Positions 7,061-14,678 of a DNA stretch of 21,871 nucleotides are shown in pieces. The DNA comes from CANKBT01 sp038236005 (lineage in GTDB: Bacteria > Actinomycetota > Actinomycetes > Mycobacteriales > SCTD01). The stretch covers positions 1-21,871 of the forward strand of contig JBBSTI010000052.1 in the NCBI GenBank assembly GCA_038236005.1, in the 5' to 3' direction. Made by a program: the position numbers and the translations under genes. The notes under the pieces were generated by a model that searched no databases, had not been told where the DNA came from, and was given only the letters and a program-made list of their open reading frames with translations. How positions within the stretch are numbered: position 1 is the stretch's first letter; each line of letters opens with the position of its first letter.

Positions 7061-7195
7061 ATGACCGTCCCCACCACCGTCCCCCAGCCCGCGCTGCAGA
7101 CCGAGGTCCGCGACAGCGCGCTCCTGCTGGGCCTTCTGATGGTGGTGCTCGGGATCGGCGCCGGGCTGGCCTCGTTGCTCCTGCTGCTGGGATGA
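7061..7195 (+). CDS. Small single-span membrane protein, translationally coupled to rsmH
   Basis: This ORF has 44 codons: ATG, a short polar N-terminus (MTVPTTVPQPALQTEVRDSA), then about 23 hydrophobic residues rich in Leu, Gly and Val up to the stop. Its TGA overlaps the rsmH ATG as ATGA (7192-7195), the same coupling used at most later junctions. A purine-rich GCAGGG lies 5 nt before the start. The third codon position is almost all G or C, as in real genes here. I do not recognise a family. By size, topology and place it could be a divisome or membrane microprotein, or mainly a coupling leader for rsmH. Both are inferences. Confidence 0.65.
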   Translation: MTVPTTVPQPALQTEVRDSALLLGLLMVVLGIGAGLASLLLLLG

Positions 7196-8142
7196 CCGCA
7201 CCGGCCCACGTGCCGGTGCTGCTCGAGCGATGCCTGCAGCTGCTGGAGCCGGCGCTGCAGCGCGAGGACGACGTGGTGGTCGACTGCACGCTCGGGATGG
7301 GCGGGCACGCCGAGGCGCTGCTCTCCCGCACGCCGGCCCGCCTGATCGGGCTCGACCGCGACCCGGAGGCGCTGCGGCGCAGCCGGGAGCGGCTGGCCCC
7401 GTTCGCCGACCGCACGACGTTCGTCCACACCGTGTACGACCAGATCCCGGCCGTCCTGTCCGACCTCGGGCTGGGCAGGGTGCAGGGGGTGCTGTTCGAC
7501 CTCGGCGTGAGCTCCCTGCAGCTGGACGAGGCCGGGCGTGGTTTCGCGTACGCGCAGGACGCCCCGCTGGACATGCGGATGGATCCCACCAGCGGCCCGA
7601 CCGCGGCCGACGTGGTCAACGGCTACGGGGTGAGCATGCTGGCACGGGTGCTCCGGGAGTATGGCGACGAGCGCTTCGCGCTGCGCATCGCCCAGGCGAT
7701 CGGTAGGGAGCGGGTGCGGGAGCCGTTCACCGGCACCGCCCGCCTCGCCGAGCTGGTGCGGGACAGCATCCCGGCGGCCACGCGACGCACCGGCGGGCAC
7801 CCGGCAAAACGAACTTTTCAGGCGCTTCGTATAGAAGTTAACGATGAGCTCGGCGTGTTGCGACGCGCGATGCCTGCAGCTGTGGCTTCACTCACTGTGG
7901 GTGGTCGTCTCGTCGCCCTGTCGTACCAGTCCTTGGAGGACCGTGTGGTCAAGGCCGAGCTCACCGCCGGCGCCCGGAGCAGCGTCCCGGTCGACCTGCC
8001 GTTCCTGCCCGAGGGCAGCGAGCCGGAGCTGCGGCTGCTCGTGCGCGGCGCCGAGCAGGCCGGAGCCGACGAGGTCGCCGTCAACCCGCGGGCCGCCTCC
8101 GTCCGGTTGCGTGCGGTCGAGCGTGTGCGGGACGCCGCGTGA
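7192..8142 (+). CDS. rsmH: 16S rRNA (cytosine(1402)-N(4))-methyltransferase RsmH (MraW)
   Basis: The protein has 316 residues. It N4-methylates C1402 in the ribosomal P site using S-adenosylmethionine. Motif I is VDCTLGMGGHAEALL (about residues 30-44), followed by LIGLDRDPEAL, then LFDLGVSSLQLDEAGRGF (101-118) and APLDMRMD (124-131). HPAKRTFQALRIEVNDEL (203-220) and SYQSLEDRVVK (244-254) complete the family signature; Tyr stands where many bacteria have His (SFHSLED). The ATG start overlaps the stop of the small membrane ORF, and the GTGA at the end overlaps ftsL. A segment near codons 205-220 has unusual composition and is listed separately. Confidence 0.97.
   Translation: MTAPAHVPVLLERCLQLLEPALQREDDVVVDCTLGMGGHAEALLSRTPARLIGLDRDPEALRRSRERLAPFADRTTFVHTVYDQIPAVLSDLGLGRVQGVLFDLGVSSLQLDEAGRGFAYAQDAPLDMRMDPTSGPTAADVVNGYGVSMLARVLREYGDERFALRIAQAIGRERVREPFTGTARLAELVRDSIPAATRRTGGHPAKRTFQALRIEVNDELGVLRRAMPAAVASLTVGGRLVALSYQSLEDRVVKAELTAGARSSVPVDLPFLPEGSEPELRLLVRGAEQAGADEVAVNPRAASVRLRAVERVRDAA
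7805..7846 (+). other. AT-rich patch with rare codons inside rsmH
   Basis: Bases 7801-7860 are 50% G+C by direct count, in a gene otherwise well above 65%. Codons include AAA, CGA, ACT, TTT, CTT, ATA, GAA, GTT and GAT, nearly absent elsewhere in the window. The protein encoded is the normal conserved KRTFQALRIEVNDEL. The patch contains small dyads (AACTT 7812-7816 / AAGTT 7835-7839; CTTC-GTATA-GAAG; GTTAAC) and a -10-like TATAGA, but no matching -35. Confidence 0.6.
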
Positions 8143-8738
8143 GCGCCGCGGCCCGAGCCACTGCTCCGGCCCGGGTCCTGCCGGTCGAGCAGGGCGTCCC
8201 GGGTGCCCCGGCTCCGATGCCCGCTCGCACGTTGCGGCTGGTCCCGCGGGGCCGGGTCCCGGCGGCCCGCACCCCGTTCGTGCTGCTCGTGGTCGGGCTG
8301 CTCGTGGCTTGGCTGCTCACGCTGCTGGCGCTGAACACGGCGTTGGCGCAGATGAGCTTTCACGCCTACGACCTGGCCAACGACAACCGTGAGCTGCTCA
8401 TCCGGGAGCAGACGCTGCAGCAGCAGGTGCAGGACCGCACCTCGCCGGCGGCGCTGGCCGCGGCTGCTCAGGCCCAGGGGATGGTGCCGGGTGAGCAGCC
8501 CGCGTTCCTCGACCTGGCCACGGGCACCGTGCTCGGCTCGGCCGCCCCGGCACAGGCGCCCCCCGTGCCCGAGCCGGTCCCGAGCGCAGGGGCCGACCCG
8601 GCGGCCCCTGGCCCCGCTGCCGACACCCCGAGCGCCCCTGCCACCGGCGCCCAGAGCGACACCACGACGGGCACCGACACCACGACGGGCACCGACACCA
8701 CCAGCGGGGCGACCGGCACCGACCAGGGCAACGGCTGA
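8139..8738 (+). CDS. ftsL: FtsL-like division protein with extended exported tail
   Basis: The protein has 199 residues and lies between rsmH and ftsI, the standard position of ftsL. A 45-residue basic, Pro/Ala-rich cytoplasmic segment precedes one membrane span (about 46-67). A predicted coiled coil (about 73-103, NDNRELLIREQTLQQQVQDR) follows, then GMVPGEQPAFLDLATG, a stretch often seen in actinobacterial FtsL-like proteins. The C-terminal 65 residues are Pro/Ala/Thr-rich and end in TDTTTG repeats. FtsL normally bridges FtsQ to the FtsW-FtsI synthase through its coiled coil. Identity rests on position and topology because FtsL sequences diverge strongly. Start GTG overlaps the rsmH stop (GTGA); the stop overlaps the ftsI start (TGATG). 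Confidence 0.8.
   Translation: MSAAARATAPARVLPVEQGVPGAPAPMPARTLRLVPRGRVPAARTPFVLLVVGLLVAWLLTLLALNTALAQMSFHAYDLANDNRELLIREQTLQQQVQDRTSPAALAAAAQAQGMVPGEQPAFLDLATGTVLGSAAPAQAPPVPEPVPSAGADPAAPGPAADTPSAPATGAQSDTTTGTDTTTGTDTTSGATGTDQGNG
8658..8711 (+). repeat. 18-bp tandem repeat in the ftsL tail
   Basis: Two identical 18-bp units, beginning GACACCACGACGGG, occupy 8658-8675 and 8676-8693, and a diverged third covers 8694-8711. They encode the TDTTTG repeats of the exported FtsL-like tail. The unit keeps the frame, so copy number could vary between strains. Confidence 0.85.
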
Positions 8739-10627
8739 TGCCTGCCGACACCAGAGACCGATCGACCGCGAGCGGCAGCACCCGGATCGGGGGCCGATCG
8801 ATTCCGGGCGGTCGCACGAGCACGCGGGCACGTCAGCCCGCTGGGGCGCCGGCCCGGGCGGTCCTGGTGTCGCCGACTCGGCGGTTGCGTGGTGGGTTGG
8901 TGGTGGTGGTGGTGCTGCTCCTGGTGCTGGGGGTGCGGTTGGTGTATCTGCAGGGGATCGGTGGTGCGGTGTATGCGGCGGGTGCTGATACTCAGCGGAT
9001 CGTGAGGTCGCCGCTGCTGGCTCAGCGGGGGGATATCACCGATCGTGAGGGCAAGGCGTTGTCGAGCACGGTCTCGGGGCGGTTGGTGTTCGGTGAGCCG
9101 CGGACGATCGCTAGGGCGGACTGCAAGCCTGGGCGCACGATCGCGTGCACGCCGGCTGAGATCGCGGCTGAGCTGGCGCCGGTGTTGGGGCTCCCGGCGG
9201 CTGGGCTCGCGAAGCGGCTGGGTGATACCGGGCGGGGCTATGTGGTGCTGGCTGACAATCAGAGTCCTCAGGTCGGTCAGCGGGTGCGTGAGCTCAACCT
9301 GCTCGGGGTCGGGACCGAGGCGGCTCCTCAGCGCACTCATCCCGGGGGTGACCTGGCGGCGAACATCATCGGTTTCACCAACAGTCAGGGCAAGGGTGCT
9401 GCTGGGATCGAGCTTGCGTACAACACGTTGTTGACCGGTCGGGACGGCAGCAGTGTCCAGGAGGTTGATAATGATGGGCGTCGGATCCCGTCGGCGAGCC
9501 AGCAGCGCACCGAGCCGGTGCCGGGCACGTCGGTGCGTCTGACGATCGATCGTGACTTGCAGTGGTACGCCCAGCAGCAGCTGGCCGCGAAGGTCGCCGA
9601 GACCCAGGCGCTCAACGGCACGGCCGTGGTGATGGATGTCAAGACCGGGCAGGTGCTGGCGTTGGCGACCGCGCCGACCTTTGATGCCAACGATCCGGGT
9701 GCCGCGTCGGCGCAGGAGCGGGGCAACCCGGCGATCAGTCAGATCTACGATCCGGGCAGCGTGAACAAGGTGATCACGATCGGGACCGCGATCGAGGCCG
9801 GGGTGGTGACGCCGGACACGGTGCTGACGATTCCGCAGAGTCAGGTCTTCGGGTCCAAGCGGGTCACTGATGCTGAGAAGCATCCGACCGAGCCGCTCAC
9901 GGTCAACGGCATCATGATCCAGTCGAGCAATGTCGGCACGGTGCAGATCGCGGAGAAGCTCGGGCCGCAGCGGTTGTACGACGGGATGAAGAACTTCGGT
10001 TATGCGGCGTCGACCGGGCTCGGGCTGCCGGGGGAGAGCCAGGGTCTGATCCCGAAGCCGGAGAACTGGTCGGGTTCGTCGTTGCCGACGATCGCGATCG
10101 GGCAGGGCGTCTCGGTGAACGCGATCCAGGTCGCGTCGGTGTATCAGACGGTCGCTAACGGCGGCGTCCGGGTCCAGCCCTCGATCGTGGCTGGGACCGT
10201 CGCTCCGGACGGCACTGTTGATCCGGCTGCGGCTCCGACGCAGCGTCGGGTGGTCTCCCAGGCGACGGCTGATGCGCTGCTGCCGATGCTCGAGGGCGTC
10301 GTGTCTTCCTCCGGGACCGCCCCGAAGGCGCAGATCCCGGGTTACCGGGTCGGTGGCAAGACCGGTACTGCCGACTTCTACTCCGACACGCTCAACGGCT
10401 ATGAGCCCGGCAGGTACACGTCTTCCTTCACCGGCTTCGCGCCCGCGGACGCGCCCCGTCTGGTGATCGCGATCGCGTTGCAGGGCACCGGTAAGGCCGG
10501 CTACTACGGCGGGGCGACCGCCGGCCCGGTCTTCAAGGACATCATGAGCTTCGCGTTGCAGAACCAGCAGATCCCGCCGACCGGCGCACCCTTCGTGCTG
10601 CCCCGGATCTATGGCGACGGCCGCTAG
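8738..10627 (+). CDS. ftsI: Septal peptidoglycan transpeptidase FtsI (class B PBP, PBP3)
   Basis: The protein has 629 residues: a cytoplasmic tail, one anchor span (about 52-72), a dimerisation/pedestal domain (RGDITDREG to about 240) and a transpeptidase domain. The three active-site motifs are S341-V-N-K344, S396-S397-N398 and K541-T542-G543. There are no PASTA repeats. It cross-links septal peptidoglycan and partners with FtsW. Its only two cysteines, C129 and C137, lie in the exported region. Codon use between about 8866 and 9575 differs sharply from neighbours: I count no GCC among 21 alanine codons between 8866 and 9380, where GCG and GCT are used instead. It ends in TAG, whereas the other dcw genes here end in TGA. 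Start ATG overlaps the ftsL stop by one base. Confidence 0.96.
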   Translation: MPADTRDRSTASGSTRIGGRSIPGGRTSTRARQPAGAPARAVLVSPTRRLRGGLVVVVVLLLVLGVRLVYLQGIGGAVYAAGADTQRIVRSPLLAQRGDITDREGKALSSTVSGRLVFGEPRTIARADCKPGRTIACTPAEIAAELAPVLGLPAAGLAKRLGDTGRGYVVLADNQSPQVGQRVRELNLLGVGTEAAPQRTHPGGDLAANIIGFTNSQGKGAAGIELAYNTLLTGRDGSSVQEVDNDGRRIPSASQQRTEPVPGTSVRLTIDRDLQWYAQQQLAAKVAETQALNGTAVVMDVKTGQVLALATAPTFDANDPGAASAQERGNPAISQIYDPGSVNKVITIGTAIEAGVVTPDTVLTIPQSQVFGSKRVTDAEKHPTEPLTVNGIMIQSSNVGTVQIAEKLGPQRLYDGMKNFGYAASTGLGLPGESQGLIPKPENWSGSSLPTIAIGQGVSVNAIQVASVYQTVANGGVRVQPSIVAGTVAPDGTVDPAAAPTQRRVVSQATADALLPMLEGVVSSSGTAPKAQIPGYRVGGKTGTADFYSDTLNGYEPGRYTSSFTGFAPADAPRLVIAIALQGTGKAGYYGGATAGPVFKDIMSFALQNQQIPPTGAPFVLPRIYGDGR

Positions 10628-12188
10628 CCTGCCGACCGTGCCCGCCGACCCTGTGACGTCCGCGCCAGCCGGTGACCCGGTCCCGCAGGTCGCCGGCCGT
10701 CCGTCGACCAGCCCTGCGCGCCGCGTGCTGGACCTGCTCGGCGCGGTCCCTGGCCTCCGACCGGTCGGCGTCGGAGACACGCTGATGGTGCACGGCTGCA
10801 CGCACGACTCCCGGGCCGTGCAGCCCGGTGACCTGTGGGCAGCCCTGCCGGGCGCCCGCGTGCACGGGGCCGAGCATGCCGCCCAGGCCGCCGAGGCCGG
10901 TGCGGTCGCGGTGCTCACCGACCTCGCCGGGATCGCTGCGGTCCGTGCCGCGGGGCTGCCGGCACTGGTCGCCGACGACCCCCGCGCGCTCCTGGGCGCC
11001 GTCGCCGCGGACGTGCACGGCCACCCGGCCGAGGGAATGACCGTGCTCGGCGTGACCGGCACGAACGGCAAGACCACCACCGCCTACCTGTTGGACGCGG
11101 GCCTGCGCGCGGCCGACCGGACAACCGGGCTGGTCGGCACGGTGGAGACCCGACTCGGTGACTCCGTGCTGGCCAGCGAGCGCACCACGCCCGAGGCGAC
11201 CGACCTGCAGGCCCTGCTCGCCGTGATGCGCGAGCGTGAGGTCACCGCGGTGACCATGGAGGTCAGCAGCCATGCGCTGGTGCTCGGCCGGGTCGACGGG
11301 CTCGTCTTCGACGTCGCGGCGTTCACCAACCTGAGCCAGGACCACCTGGACTTCCACGGCGACATGGCCTCCTACGAGGCGGCCAAGGCCGAGCTGTTCA
11401 CCCCGGCCCGGACGAAGCGGGCTGTCGTCGACATCGCTGACCCGGCCGGGGCCCGTCTCGCCGTCCGGGCGCTGGTACCCACGGTGACCTGCGGCTCCGG
11501 AGACCTGCGCACCCCCGCGACGTGGCGCGCCGAGGAGGTCGAGCCAGGGCCCGAGGGGAGCACCTTCCGTCTGGTCGGCCCGGGCGTGGACCTGCCGGCT
11601 GCCGTACGCCTGCCCGGGGCCTTCAACGTCGCCAACGCCGTCCTCGCGCTCGCGACCCTGGCCGAGGCCGGGATCGACGTGGAGGCGGCGGTCGACGGCG
11701 TCGCTGCGCTGGCAGGCGTGCCCGGCCGGATGGAGCGGGTCGACGCCGGTCAGTCCTTCCTGGCGGTCGTCGACTACGCCCACACGCCGGACGCGGTCAC
11801 CACCCTGCTGGCGGCCCTGCGGCCGGTCACCGAGGGCCGACTCATCGTCGTCCTCGGGTGCGGCGGGGATCGTGACCGGGCCAAGCGACCGCTGATGGGC
11901 CGCGCCGCCGCCGCGGGCGCAGACCTGTCCGTGCTCACCAGCGACAACCCGCGCAGCGAGGATCCCGGGGCGATCCTCGCGGAGATGGCCGTCGGGGTGC
12001 CGGACGGTGCCGACACGGTCCGTGAGCCGGACCGCCGCGCCGCCATCGCCTACGCGGTGGCCCAGGCCCGCCCCGGCGACGCCGTCGTCGTCGCGGGCAA
12101 GGGGCACGAGACCGGCCAGGAGGCCGGTGGCGTGAAGACCCCGTTCGACGACCGGCTGGTCCTGCACGAGCTGCTGGCCGCGCTATGA
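10611..12188 (+). CDS. murE: UDP-MurNAc-L-Ala-D-Glu ligase MurE (meso-diaminopimelate type)
   Basis: The protein has 525 residues from the ATG, which lies inside the end of ftsI (17-nt overlap). A GTG at 10638, 10 nt after the ftsI stop, is an alternative; neither has a strong ribosome site, and the first 30 residues are not conserved-looking. The ATP-binding motif is GVTGTNGKTTT with K154. The carbamylated-lysine region is YEAAKAELF, and the C-terminal domain carries GGDRDRAKRP and DNPR (D445-R448). DNPR is the motif associated with meso-diaminopimelate addition, so the third residue of the stem peptide is probably mDAP (inference). It acts in the cytoplasm after MurD and before MurF. The stop overlaps the mini-ORF that leads to murF. 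Confidence 0.96.
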   Translation: MATAASLPTVPADPVTSAPAGDPVPQVAGRPSTSPARRVLDLLGAVPGLRPVGVGDTLMVHGCTHDSRAVQPGDLWAALPGARVHGAEHAAQAAEAGAVAVLTDLAGIAAVRAAGLPALVADDPRALLGAVAADVHGHPAEGMTVLGVTGTNGKTTTAYLLDAGLRAADRTTGLVGTVETRLGDSVLASERTTPEATDLQALLAVMREREVTAVTMEVSSHALVLGRVDGLVFDVAAFTNLSQDHLDFHGDMASYEAAKAELFTPARTKRAVVDIADPAGARLAVRALVPTVTCGSGDLRTPATWRAEEVEPGPEGSTFRLVGPGVDLPAAVRLPGAFNVANAVLALATLAEAGIDVEAAVDGVAALAGVPGRMERVDAGQSFLAVVDYAHTPDAVTTLLAALRPVTEGRLIVVLGCGGDRDRAKRPLMGRAAAAGADLSVLTSDNPRSEDPGAILAEMAVGVPDGADTVREPDRRAAIAYAVAQARPGDAVVVAGKGHETGQEAGGVKTPFDDRLVLHELLAAL

Positions 12189-12214
12189 CCCCGCCGACGG
12201 CGATCCGCTCGTGA
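12185..12214 (+). CDS. Nine-codon mini-ORF bridging murE and murF
   Basis: An ATG overlaps the murE stop (ATGA 12185-12188). The ORF encodes MTPPTAIRS, and its TGA overlaps the murF start (GTGA 12211-12214). It fills the 22-nt murE-murF gap exactly. The peptide is probably unimportant; the arrangement would let ribosomes reinitiate twice and so couple murE to murF. It could be chance, since ATGA is frequent in this sequence. Confidence 0.4.
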   Translation: MTPPTAIRS

Positions 12215-13599
12215 TCGCGACCACCCTCGCTGCGGTCGCCGGTGCCGTCGACGGAGTGCTCCACGGTCCGGACGCCGCGGTGACGGGACCGGTCGAGATC
12301 GACAGCCGGCTCGTACGCGCAGGTGGGCTGTTCGTCGCCCTGCCCGGGGAGCGCACCGACGGCCACGACCACGTCCTCGCCGCGACCCAGCAGGGGGCCG
12401 TCGGTGCGTTGACCGCCCGACCGGTCGACGGCGCCTGCTGCGTCGTCGTCGGTGACGTGCTGCTCGCCATGCAGCAGCTCGCCCGGGTGGTGTTCGACAC
12501 CCCGCCGCGTCCGCTGACCTTCGCGATCACCGGCAGCAGCGGCAAGACCACCACCAAGGACCTGCTGGCCCACGTGCTCGGGGCGGGCACGCTGTCACCG
12601 GTCGGGTCCTTCAACAACGAGATCGGCATGCCGCTGACCTGTCTGCGGCGTGCGCCCGACACGTCCTACGCGGTCCTGGAATACAGCGCGCGGGGCAGAG
12701 GCCACATCGCCTTCCTCAGCAGCATCGTGCGGCCGGACGTCTCGATCGTGCTCAACGTCGGGTCGGCCCATCTCGGTGAGTTCGGCTCGTCCGCGGCGAT
12801 CGCCGTCGCCAAGGGTGAGCTGGTCGAGGCGCTGGTGCCCGGGGGTCGGGCGGTGCTCGGACCGGGCCCGCTCACCGCCCAGATGGCGCCGAGGGCCCCC
12901 GAGGGCGTCACGGTGCAGATCGTGCCGACCCCGGCCGGGCTGACCGTCGACACCGGTGGCCGGGCCAGCTTCGACGTCGGCGACGAGCGGGTGCACCTGC
13001 GCCTGGTCGGCGAGCACCAGGCGGCCAACGCGATGGCTGTGCTGGTTGCCGCGTCGGACGCCTACGGCGGGCCGGTCCCGCACGCCACCGTCCTGGCACG
13101 ACTCCGCACCGCGGAGCCCGCCAGCGCCTGGCGGATGGCGGTCACCGAGCGGTCCGACGGCATCACGATCGTCAACGACGCCTACAACGCCAACCCCGAG
13201 GCGATGCGGGCCGCCCTCAAGACTCTCGCAGTGATGAGCGACGGCAAGAAGCGTCGGACGGTCGCCGTGCTCGGGGTGATGGGCGAGCTGGGCGAGGACA
13301 CCCGCGAGCTGCACATGGACCTGGGCCGGTTCGTCGTACGCCTGGACATCGGTCAGCTCGTCGTCGTCGGGGCGGACGCGGGCGGGATCCACGCCGGCGC
13401 CGTGCTCGAGGGCAGCTGGGGGTCGGAGTCGATCCACGTGCCCGACGTCGGGGCCGCCCTGGACCTGCTGCGGGCCGAGCTGCGGCCCGGTGACGTCGTC
13501 CTGGTCAAGGGCTCGCGCTCGGCCGGGCTCGAGCGGGTGGCGGCCGGTCTCCTGCCCGACCACCAGAGCGCCCAGCCGAACGGGCAGGACCCCGCGTGA
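12211..13599 (+). CDS. murF: UDP-MurNAc-tripeptide--D-Ala-D-Ala ligase MurF
   Basis: The protein has 462 residues. The ATP-binding motif is ITGSSGKTTTKDLL with K112, then SFNNEIGMPLTCL, and the MurF hallmark IVNDAYNANPEAMRAALKTL follows in the C-terminal half. VLGVMGELGE and VLVKGSRSAGLE complete the family pattern. It adds D-Ala-D-Ala to complete UDP-MurNAc-pentapeptide. The GTG start gives the expected N-terminus IATTLAAVAGAVDG. The ATG at 12185 is in another frame and stops after nine codons. The end overlaps mraY by GTGA. Confidence 0.96.
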   Translation: MIATTLAAVAGAVDGVLHGPDAAVTGPVEIDSRLVRAGGLFVALPGERTDGHDHVLAATQQGAVGALTARPVDGACCVVVGDVLLAMQQLARVVFDTPPRPLTFAITGSSGKTTTKDLLAHVLGAGTLSPVGSFNNEIGMPLTCLRRAPDTSYAVLEYSARGRGHIAFLSSIVRPDVSIVLNVGSAHLGEFGSSAAIAVAKGELVEALVPGGRAVLGPGPLTAQMAPRAPEGVTVQIVPTPAGLTVDTGGRASFDVGDERVHLRLVGEHQAANAMAVLVAASDAYGGPVPHATVLARLRTAEPASAWRMAVTERSDGITIVNDAYNANPEAMRAALKTLAVMSDGKKRRTVAVLGVMGELGEDTRELHMDLGRFVVRLDIGQLVVVGADAGGIHAGAVLEGSWGSESIHVPDVGAALDLLRAELRPGDVVLVKGSRSAGLERVAAGLLPDHQSAQPNGQDPA

Positions 13600-14678
13600 G
13601 GTCGATCCTCATCTCTGCGCTGGCCGGCTTGATCGTCTCCCTGCTCGGCACCCCTGCCGTCATCAAGGTGCTGCGACGACGCGGTTACGGCCAGGAGATC
13701 CGTGAGGACGGCCCGGCCAGCCACGCGGTGAAGCGCGGCACCCCCACGATGGGCGGGCTGGTGATCATCGCGGCGACGGTGATCGGCTACGGGGTCGCGC
13801 ACCTGACCGTCGTCACCCGCGCCGACCGTGGCCCGACCGCCAGCGGCCTGCTCGTGCTGGGCCTCATGGTCGGTCTCGGGCTGGTGGGCTTCCTCGACGA
13901 CTTCATCAAGATCCGCAAGCAACGCTCGCTCGGGCTCACCGCCGCCGCGAAGTTCACCGGACAACTGATCGTGGGGGTGGCGTTCGCGGTCGGCGCCCTG
14001 CAGTTCAGGAACGCCGTCGGGCTGCGCCCCGCGTCGACCAACCTGTCCTTCATCCGCGACTACGCCACCATCGGGCTCGGCACGATCGGGTTCGTGATCT
14101 TTGCTTACGTCGTGATCACCGCTACCTCCAACGCTGTCAACCTGACCGACGGGCTGGACGGCCTCGCGACCGGCACGAGCGCGATGGTCTTCGCCGCGTA
14201 CGTCGTGATCTCCTTCTGGCAGTTCGGCAACAGCTGCGTGCGTGCTGCCGGGCCGGGGTGCTACGAGGTACGCGACCCGCTGGACCTCGCGCTGGTCGCT
14301 GCCGCGGCCATGGGCGCCTGCTTCGGCTTCCTGTGGTGGAACGCCAGCCCGGCCAAGATCTTCATGGGCGACACCGGTTCGCTCGCCATCGGCGGCACCT
14401 TCGCCGGCCTCGCGATCCTCACCCAGACCGAGCTGCTGCTGATCGTGCTCGGCGGGCTGTTCGTGCTGGAGACGCTGTCGGTGATCATCCAGGTCGGCTA
14501 CTTCAAGATGACCCGCAAGCGGGTCTTCAACATGGCGCCGATCCACCACCACTTCGAGCTGGCCGGGTGGCGTGAGACCACCGTCATCGTGCGGTTCTGG
14601 ATCATCGGCGGGCTCGCGGTCGGGTTCGGGCTGGGACTGTTCTACGCCGAGTACCTCTCGACGACCCCGCTGGCATGA
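13596..14678 (+). CDS. mraY: Phospho-MurNAc-pentapeptide transferase MraY
   Basis: The protein has 360 residues and about ten membrane spans. It transfers phospho-MurNAc-pentapeptide to undecaprenyl phosphate to form lipid I at the inner face of the membrane. Active-site motifs are FLDDFIK (D101, D102), NLTDGLDGLA (N182, D185, D188), FMGDTGSLA (D259) and PIHHHFELAGW (H317-H319). Two cysteines eight residues apart (C214, C222) lie in a predicted exported loop between spans 6 and 7. Start GTG overlaps the murF stop; the stop overlaps murD by ATGA. Confidence 0.97.
   Translation: MRSILISALAGLIVSLLGTPAVIKVLRRRGYGQEIREDGPASHAVKRGTPTMGGLVIIAATVIGYGVAHLTVVTRADRGPTASGLLVLGLMVGLGLVGFLDDFIKIRKQRSLGLTAAAKFTGQLIVGVAFAVGALQFRNAVGLRPASTNLSFIRDYATIGLGTIGFVIFAYVVITATSNAVNLTDGLDGLATGTSAMVFAAYVVISFWQFGNSCVRAAGPGCYEVRDPLDLALVAAAAMGACFGFLWWNASPAKIFMGDTGSLAIGGTFAGLAILTQTELLLIVLGGLFVLETLSVIIQVGYFKMTRKRVFNMAPIHHHFELAGWRETTVIVRFWIIGGLAVGFGLGLFYAEYLSTTPLA

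Noticed and set aside
7816..7837. Internal promoter in the rsmH low-GC patch (TATAGA)
   Set aside because: No -35-like hexamer at 16-18 nt. Kept only as a possibility under the patch finding.
8468..11080. 870-codon open frame on the minus strand across ftsL, ftsI and murE
   Set aside because: It is antisense to genes with complete family motifs. Long stop-free antisense frames are expected at this G+C, and the translation is Arg/Pro/Gly-rich without a known motif.
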